Notes under the pieces: generated by a model
Told to the model about the DNA's origin: nothing
The model's database searches: none
The model's input: the letters and a program-made list of their open reading frames with translations, nothing else
Made by a program: the position numbers and the translations under genes
Shown here: one piece after another, positions 58,860 through 64,000 of the stretch
How positions within the stretch are numbered: position 1 is the stretch's first letter
Layout: each line of letters opens with the position of its first letter
DNA from: Tenebrio molitor
Taxonomy: Eukaryota > Arthropoda > Insecta > Coleoptera > Tenebrionidae
DNA: 64,000 nt
Direction: 5' to 3'
Assembly: GCF_963966145.1 (NCBI RefSeq)
Contig: NC_091046.1
Location: 17,174,001-17,238,000, forward strand

Positions 58860-59620
58860 AGGTGTATAAATAAAACCTGCAAAGCGTTTATACTTACTGT
58901 TGGTGAAGGAAATGAAAGAATATTATCTTCGGCAAAATTTTCACATTACCTGCATCCGTGCGGAGTTTCGAATCGCCCGATTAGGATGCGCTCAATATAG
59001 GTGGCCTCGGTCAAAATGAACGTGCCGCCTGTACCTGAATTAGGTGGACACCGGAATTAAGGCAAAAGCTTCTATCTTGCCTTCAAACTACCGAGCCTGA
59101 TAGGAGGGATATGGGAAGGTTGCACGCTCTGGTGTGAGGCCCACCCGGAGCTGACCTGCATGATGGAGGAGAACTTGCGCGACCAGGTAATATAGCTTTC
59201 CTCCGAAGGATTCAAGAAAGTCCGCACTCTTCTAATGCGAGGAGCGTCTGCGACTCTGCGGTCTGCCTCCTGTGCGAGTTGAGCGACAGGCGTTGTCAGA
59301 TTTTCCGGATTTTCGGGCCTTGTTCCTCGAACAGCTGGAGACTGCCAAGGACCCGAAACCTCAGGGTGCGATGTGAGAAGACGCAGTCGGCCGAACACAT
59401 GACCATTTTCGACGGCATTCTTGCGGAACACCTTTTCCACACACACTTTGTGGGACATCAACTGCGCCATGTACCTACACTGCAGCGAAAATTTTATGCC
59501 AAATCCGTGGCCGGCCGTTATCGACGATTTTGCATGATTCAAAATCCGCCGGGAACGTTAAATTCCCGGCCTAGTACTTACAAAAGTGACCTTGGTTAAA
59601 AATTCGCTAGAGAATGCGCT
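58860..59620. other. GC-rich segment of unknown nature
   Basis: Base composition changes sharply from AT-rich to GC-rich. Open frames of 156 codons (minus, 59542-59072) and 106 codons (plus) overlap. The minus-strand frame (with QLMSHKVCVEKVFRKNAVEN and RRVRTFLNPSEESY) has no domain I can place. No terminal repeats were found. Confidence 0.4.
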
Positions 59621-59746
59621 GGCAGCATTGATTCTTAAATGTCAACAAAGTTTGACATAGAAGTTACTTTGGTTGAATTAATTAATATGTAATAATTTTT
59701 TACTTTTTAAAAATGATTTAAATTTGTCGGCATGAAAAATTTTATG

Positions 59747-59858
59747 GATTACACGTCCAGAAAATGTTTTGCGAGTGCTCGTGTTGCTCGCCGCGGCTAG
59801 ACGCCTTGGCTACGCAAGACCACTCACACTCGCAAAATATCATTTTCTGGGCTAGTAA
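59747..59858. repeat. Foldback ATTACACGTCCAGAAAATG
   Basis: Arms around TTTGCGAGTG and CACTCGCAAAA enclose a GC-rich loop, 112 bp in all. Confidence 0.65.
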
Positions 59859-60457
59859 TCCAAATAACTATTTGCGGACTCATCTGCTATTCAGACTTGG
59901 CTGTTGCCTCGTCCCGAAACAGCAACGATTCGCCCGCAAAAACTGTATTTTAGGTACTTGTAACAAAAATATAATATTCTAAAATACTCGTACTTGATTG
60001 TAAAACCAACCAACACAACATTATTACTGTTCGCTATGGCAGTCATTCGGAAAATATTCATAATTTTATAATAATTCTGTAAACATTTACGTTTTAGCAC
60101 TTATTCAGTAAACACTGTCGTTTTGAATTTGATTTCATTATCAGCATTCCAACTATCATCATTTGAACCAAACCAGTTTCTTTAATACCAGTTCTATTCA
60201 AAAAACGAATTTACTATTTGCGAAGAAAAAAATTGCGACTTGAGGAAGTTCCTGATGTAAAAATCTCTTTACGGGAGTGTACAATCATTCCCATGTGGTG
60301 GACAAGGGTATAAAAGATGATTTTGTAAGTTTGTAAGGGCAAATTTTCACTTCTGAGCAATAAAATTAAGCACATCAAAGATTTTGTAAGTATTTTATGT
60401 AAATCAGTCAATTTTTTTAGGAATGCCTCGTCATTTAGACAAAAATTCAAAAATGTT

Positions 60458-60716
60458 TTCAAATGTGAACAACAATAACTGTTTCAGTTGGCAATAACAA
60501 ATTTTACATGAAATTTTTAAGACTGAATTGTATCTATTTCGGTTTGTTTTATTCACATTATTGACAGCTGGCATACATTTCACATTTAAACGTCTTGGTT
60601 TCTGTAACCTTTTATTAATGAAATGGTTTTCTCGTAGGAACATGACATAAAAATCACCAAAAGTTACCAGAATTTATTGCCAACTCAATCAGTAATTGTT
60701 ACTCACACGGTACAAC
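60458..60716. mobile_element. MITE GTGAGCAACAATAACTGTTA family, copy 2
   Basis: Left TGAACAACAATAACTGTTTC and right GTAATTGTTACTCACACGGTA. Collinear with 9427-9678. Confidence 0.75.
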
Positions 60717-60719
60717 TAA

Positions 60720-61717
60720 CATATTGTAAAAAATGGTCATACGTGTGTTTAATTTTATTGCACAGAAGTGTAGGTAACATCAAAGAAATATAGTTGCAAA
60801 AATAATAATAAACTATGTAACTCAAGATAACAGTTCATCTTGAGACAATAAATAATAAGTTTTTTTTTATTACTTTAAAGTAATATGATGTTTGGTTTGT
60901 TTATCTTCTTGTTTAAAACAATAAAAACTTTTTGAAAGATGTGATTTTACAATTTATTATTAAATTTACCAATGGGCACTGGAGATTATGAATAGGTAAT
61001 AGCCGGTACCTAAAGTTAATAAATTGCAAGATATTAATTATAATAACCAATCTAGTTCGGTTTTATGTATAATCCCCAATTATTATTCATAAATCTAAAC
61101 TAACCATCATCACGCAAATTCAGATTAATTTCAATATTGTTATTTTATATTTTCGTTATTTACCAAAGACTTAGGTATTGTTAGTTTCATTTAATTTTCT
61201 ACCTATTTGCTTATAATATAACGTAGTTTGATGAAAATCTTTTTGTTTTCGCGAAATAATGTTCTTAAGGAACTCTTTGTTATAAACTATCAACTACAAA
61301 ATAGAGTAAAAAAAAAATAGAACAGCTTCAAAATTTTTGTAGTCTTTCGTGGACCCCACATGGGACGATACGGTGCAAAAATACTGTTGGTATACTAAGA
61401 ATTAATTGGACCGATACCAACACGTAAATACACATCTCTTATGAATCATGGGTAATATTAATGAGGGGGTCTCCCCTAATTCCATCAGGACGCAAGCTTC
61501 CAACCTCTGACATTGTTTGCAGATCGCCTGTAATTGCCTGTAATCTATTAACAAATCACCATTGAAGCTAAGTATATGAAAAATACCTTCTGTTTACTGC
61601 ACCGAAATTTTTAAATTCCGTTCCTACAAAAAAATCTTGTGAAAATATGTAATTCGTTTGATCAAAAGTGTAATTTACAGTTGTAAAATATATTTAAATC
61701 CAATGTACATGTAACTA
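60720..61717. other. AT-rich intergenic DNA
   Basis: No gene is recognised. It lies downstream of the minus-strand exons at 61718. Confidence 0.5.
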
Positions 61718-61997
61718 TTAATCTAAAGATAACACACTTTCCACACTCCATCGATTTCGTGGAGCTAACCTTGGTCCTCCTAAGTAACTTATGGGATTGG
61801 CAAATTTTCTTTGGTGGTCATTTAAAAATATAGGTTTTGGTGTAGCTCCAAATTTAATAAAATTTTCTAATGAGGCTTTTTCTAAAACATAAAAAGTAAA
61901 TATACAATTCTGCCAAATTAGGAAACAAATTACCTTTTAATCGATTAATATCCGTATTATTAACTTCGTTTGCAAATTTGTGACTTTTGTCAAAAAT
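61718..61997 (-). CDS. Two conserved-looking 3' exons, unrecognised protein
   Basis: Exons 61997-61934 and 61881-61718 (stop) have GT-AG borders and matching phase. They read IFDKSHKFANEVNNTDINRL, then KASLENFIKFGATPKPIFLN, DHQRKFANPISYLGGPRLAP and RNRWSVESVLSLD. No in-frame start codon precedes the first exon, so it must be spliced to an upstream exon. It enters in phase 0, the phase in which the exon at 62577 ends. These may be the true or an alternative 3' end of the membrane-protein gene upstream, or the tail of a separate gene. I do not recognise the family. Confidence 0.5.
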
Positions 61998-62123
61998 CTG
62001 TCGTCAAGAAAAAAACACCAAGACTAAAGTAATACGTATATATTTGTTAAAAATGATTCAGTCAGTGAATAACACAAAAAGGGTGACATTATTTTGATCG
62101 GGTATGTTGCGCTATAGTGATGG

Positions 62124-63823
62124 TTAACCCAGCACCGGTGAGGATGTGCCAGTGAATTCCAGACTCCCCATCTCATCTATCATGAATGGTAACTGTGTTG
62201 CTAATGGATTGCTGTGTGGAGGTGGACTCCTTATGCGTACCCTAATTGGTGGTGTCAGAGGCACCTGATAATGATAATTCACCAGCTGAATTGATTGTAT
62301 AAAATTTAAACATATTTCCATGCGATCTATACAAAACATGCGCAAGAATTCATAAAATGAGACTAAGCATAGCTAAGAAAATAAGTTAGTTTGTGGGATG
62401 GACGTGCGACGTTGAAACCAAAAAAAACTTATCCGTATGAAGTTTCATTGAAAAATATCGCACATTTTTGTGAATATTTGAAAACCAGTAAGCATCTATT
62501 TCAAATTTTTCATTCAAAAATTTAAGGTAACTTCGCTTATAGAGCTATAGGGTGCCATGCCTTCGAGATTACTTACAGGTTTGTGCGTTAGTTCTTCATC
62601 AGATTTGTCTTCTTCTTCATCTTCTTCTTGCATTGTGCTGAGAAGCTCAGAATTTTCTTCTGGTGTGTCCCATGCTAGTTCACTAGCACTATCTGCAAAA
62701 ATAATAAAGAACGCTTATATCTCTTACAGTTACAAGATTTTTATTTTTAACAAATTTTTAACATTTATATGTGAATTAAATTAAAATAAACAAATCTGCA
62801 CATTATGACAGAAAATACAAAAAATTGTGAAAGTCTTAAATTTAATTTTGTTGCCTGAATTTCAGGAACATTTTCCCCCGAAGCAGCCGACCATTCTTAC
62901 CACGACTTGTCAGGAAAACTGTTGAATTATTTTTATTCACGGCCTACTTTGACTATGTTTTTGTCATACTAACTGTCGAATGAAAAAAAAATCATTATTT
63001 TTAGTTATTGCAATTACTGTTAATTTCAGTACGAAGCTTTGTAAACATTCCAAAATTTATAATGTGACAATGGTTACCTCTAAAACTGATACGTTTTTCT
63101 CGTTTACTGTCAGCTCTTTTCACAGGTTTTGTAGATATTTCTTCTAAAACGGGTGTAACTTCACTTGTCGCTTCATCTTTACTGCTAGTTGTACCATTTA
63201 CATTTTCATTTGGCAATTTTCCATTTTGTGTTGGCGGTTTTGCTACAGTCTCTGAAGGCACCTAACATTTAAGATTATTTTTCTTTAAAATATAACAATG
63301 TGGCAGTGTGATTTTCTTACTTGAACAAAAGGAGTTTCTTGCATTTTGGCAGCTTGTTCTTTCGACCAAAGTATGTTGGCATCCGTTTCTAATTCTTTTC
63401 TTCGTTTATACTGCTTATCTGTGCGATACAGTTCATATATGCAACCAATAATAATCAAAATAAAAAATACTGAAAGAACTATTACAACTATCTTATCTAT
63501 TCCTTCTTCTTGCTCAGTGGCAGTTGAGTAATTTGAAGCATATAATATTCTTTGAGGTGCATCTTCAACCCACGTCTTATCTTTACCCTATAAATTGTCA
63601 TATTTTACAATACATTTTGTTGTTTTCTAATGACCTACTTGACTAATGTTGAGATTAGGTGTTCCTGGTGTCTTTTCGTGCAAAGCATCAAAATGTGAAC
63701 TACACTGAGCACTTCGAACACCATGAGGATTTGAAACATTAACTTTTTCAGCTCCGGTTTTAGTGAACAACATATATTCCTCTAAAGGTTTCATAACATG
63801 TTCATTGACTTCAATAAAGATAT
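62124..63823 (-). CDS. Single-pass membrane protein, 3' part (unrecognised)
   Basis: Five exons in consistent phase: 63823-63639, 63587-63321, 63261-63078, 62692-62577 and 62285-62124 (stop). The first continues from an exon outside the window. Order: an extracellular-looking segment (DIFIEVNEHVMKPLEEYMLF with SAQCSSHF), one transmembrane helix (KIVVIVLSVFFILIIIGCIY, about 63470), a basic stop-transfer (RTDKQYKRRK), then a polar cytoplasmic tail with KPVKRADSKREKRISFR, an acidic EEDEEEDKSDEE and a Pro/Ser-rich end. No catalytic domain is visible. It could be an adhesion- or receptor-like protein, but the family is not identified. The last exon also contains a donor-like AGG/GTACGC at about 62238, which would join in phase to the exon at 61997. 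Confidence 0.6.
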
Positions 63824-64000
63824 CTAAAAAGAAATTGAAAAAAAAAAACTAGTACTACAGTACAAATTTAAGCTAATTTCTATAGTGTCAAGTTACTGTA
63901 ATTTTATTAAAAATTGTTGTTAGTGTTTTTATAAGGTTTCTTCACAGACGCAAAATGTTCCTGTATGAACAATACGGAAATACAGAACTTAAAATAAATT
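63824..64000. other. Intron at the right edge
   Basis: AT-rich sequence upstream of the acceptor at 63824-63825. The gene continues beyond the window. Confidence 0.6.

Noticed and set aside
59072..59599. Two overlapping ORFs as protein-coding genes
   Set aside because: Long frames on both strands are expected from GC-rich sequence. No domain, start context or splice signals support either.

Overview
The window is AT-rich nuclear DNA from an arthropod, most likely an insect. A beetle is plausible but is not proved by the sequence. Evidence for this is a complete, intron-containing class I myosin of the fly Myo61F/vertebrate MYO1C type, consensus GT-AG introns with short metazoan exons, insect-style Tc1, PIF/Harbinger, ISL2EU and SINE elements, and dozens of TA-flanked miniature inverted-repeat elements (MITEs). 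All exon joins and repeat pairings below were made by eye.

Positions 1-48 kb are a transposon landscape with almost no host genes. The outstanding block is 1.57-8.1 kb. It is an ISL2EU-type DNA transposon with a three-exon THAP-DDE transposase on the plus strand and, convergent to it, a SWIM zinc finger + YqaJ-nuclease gene carrying one in-frame TGA. Its two ends are each split by a different element with perfect 8-bp target duplications (GCCCGATA and GGGCAGGC). From 11.2 to 12.6 kb lies a decayed Tc1 element. From 13.2 to 20.1 kb there is a multi-level nest. Its innermost member (16663-19376) is a PIF/Harbinger element with a five-exon Myb/SANT-like gene and a two-exon HARBI1-like transposase. 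Both genes are open, and the element has matching ends and a 3-bp duplication. From 20 to 48 kb nearly every kilobase holds foldback or MITE elements, many inserted inside one another. There is also a tRNA-like SINE with a 57-bp perfect target duplication, a possible solo LTR, two unexplained GC-rich segments, and a broken copy of a high-copy arthropod protein family.

The host-gene portion is 48.2-64 kb. The myosin gene (13 coding exons, 1022 aa) runs on the plus strand. Its first coding intron contains an antisense DDE transposase pseudogene. Tail to tail with it is a small two-exon gene for a lysine-rich UPF0390/Leydig-cell-tumour-10-kDa-like protein. A FLYWCH zinc-finger ORF lies at 58.5 kb. 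The right edge (61.7-63.8 kb, minus strand) carries the 3' half of an unrecognised single-pass membrane protein gene, which appears to have two competing 3' ends.

The host genes show no operon-like linkage. The functional pairings are inside the transposons: THAP-DDE with YqaJ in ISL2EU, and Myb-like with HARBI1-like in Harbinger. Many of the MITEs are probably mobilised by Tc1/mariner-type enzymes acting in trans; this is inferred from their TA flanks.
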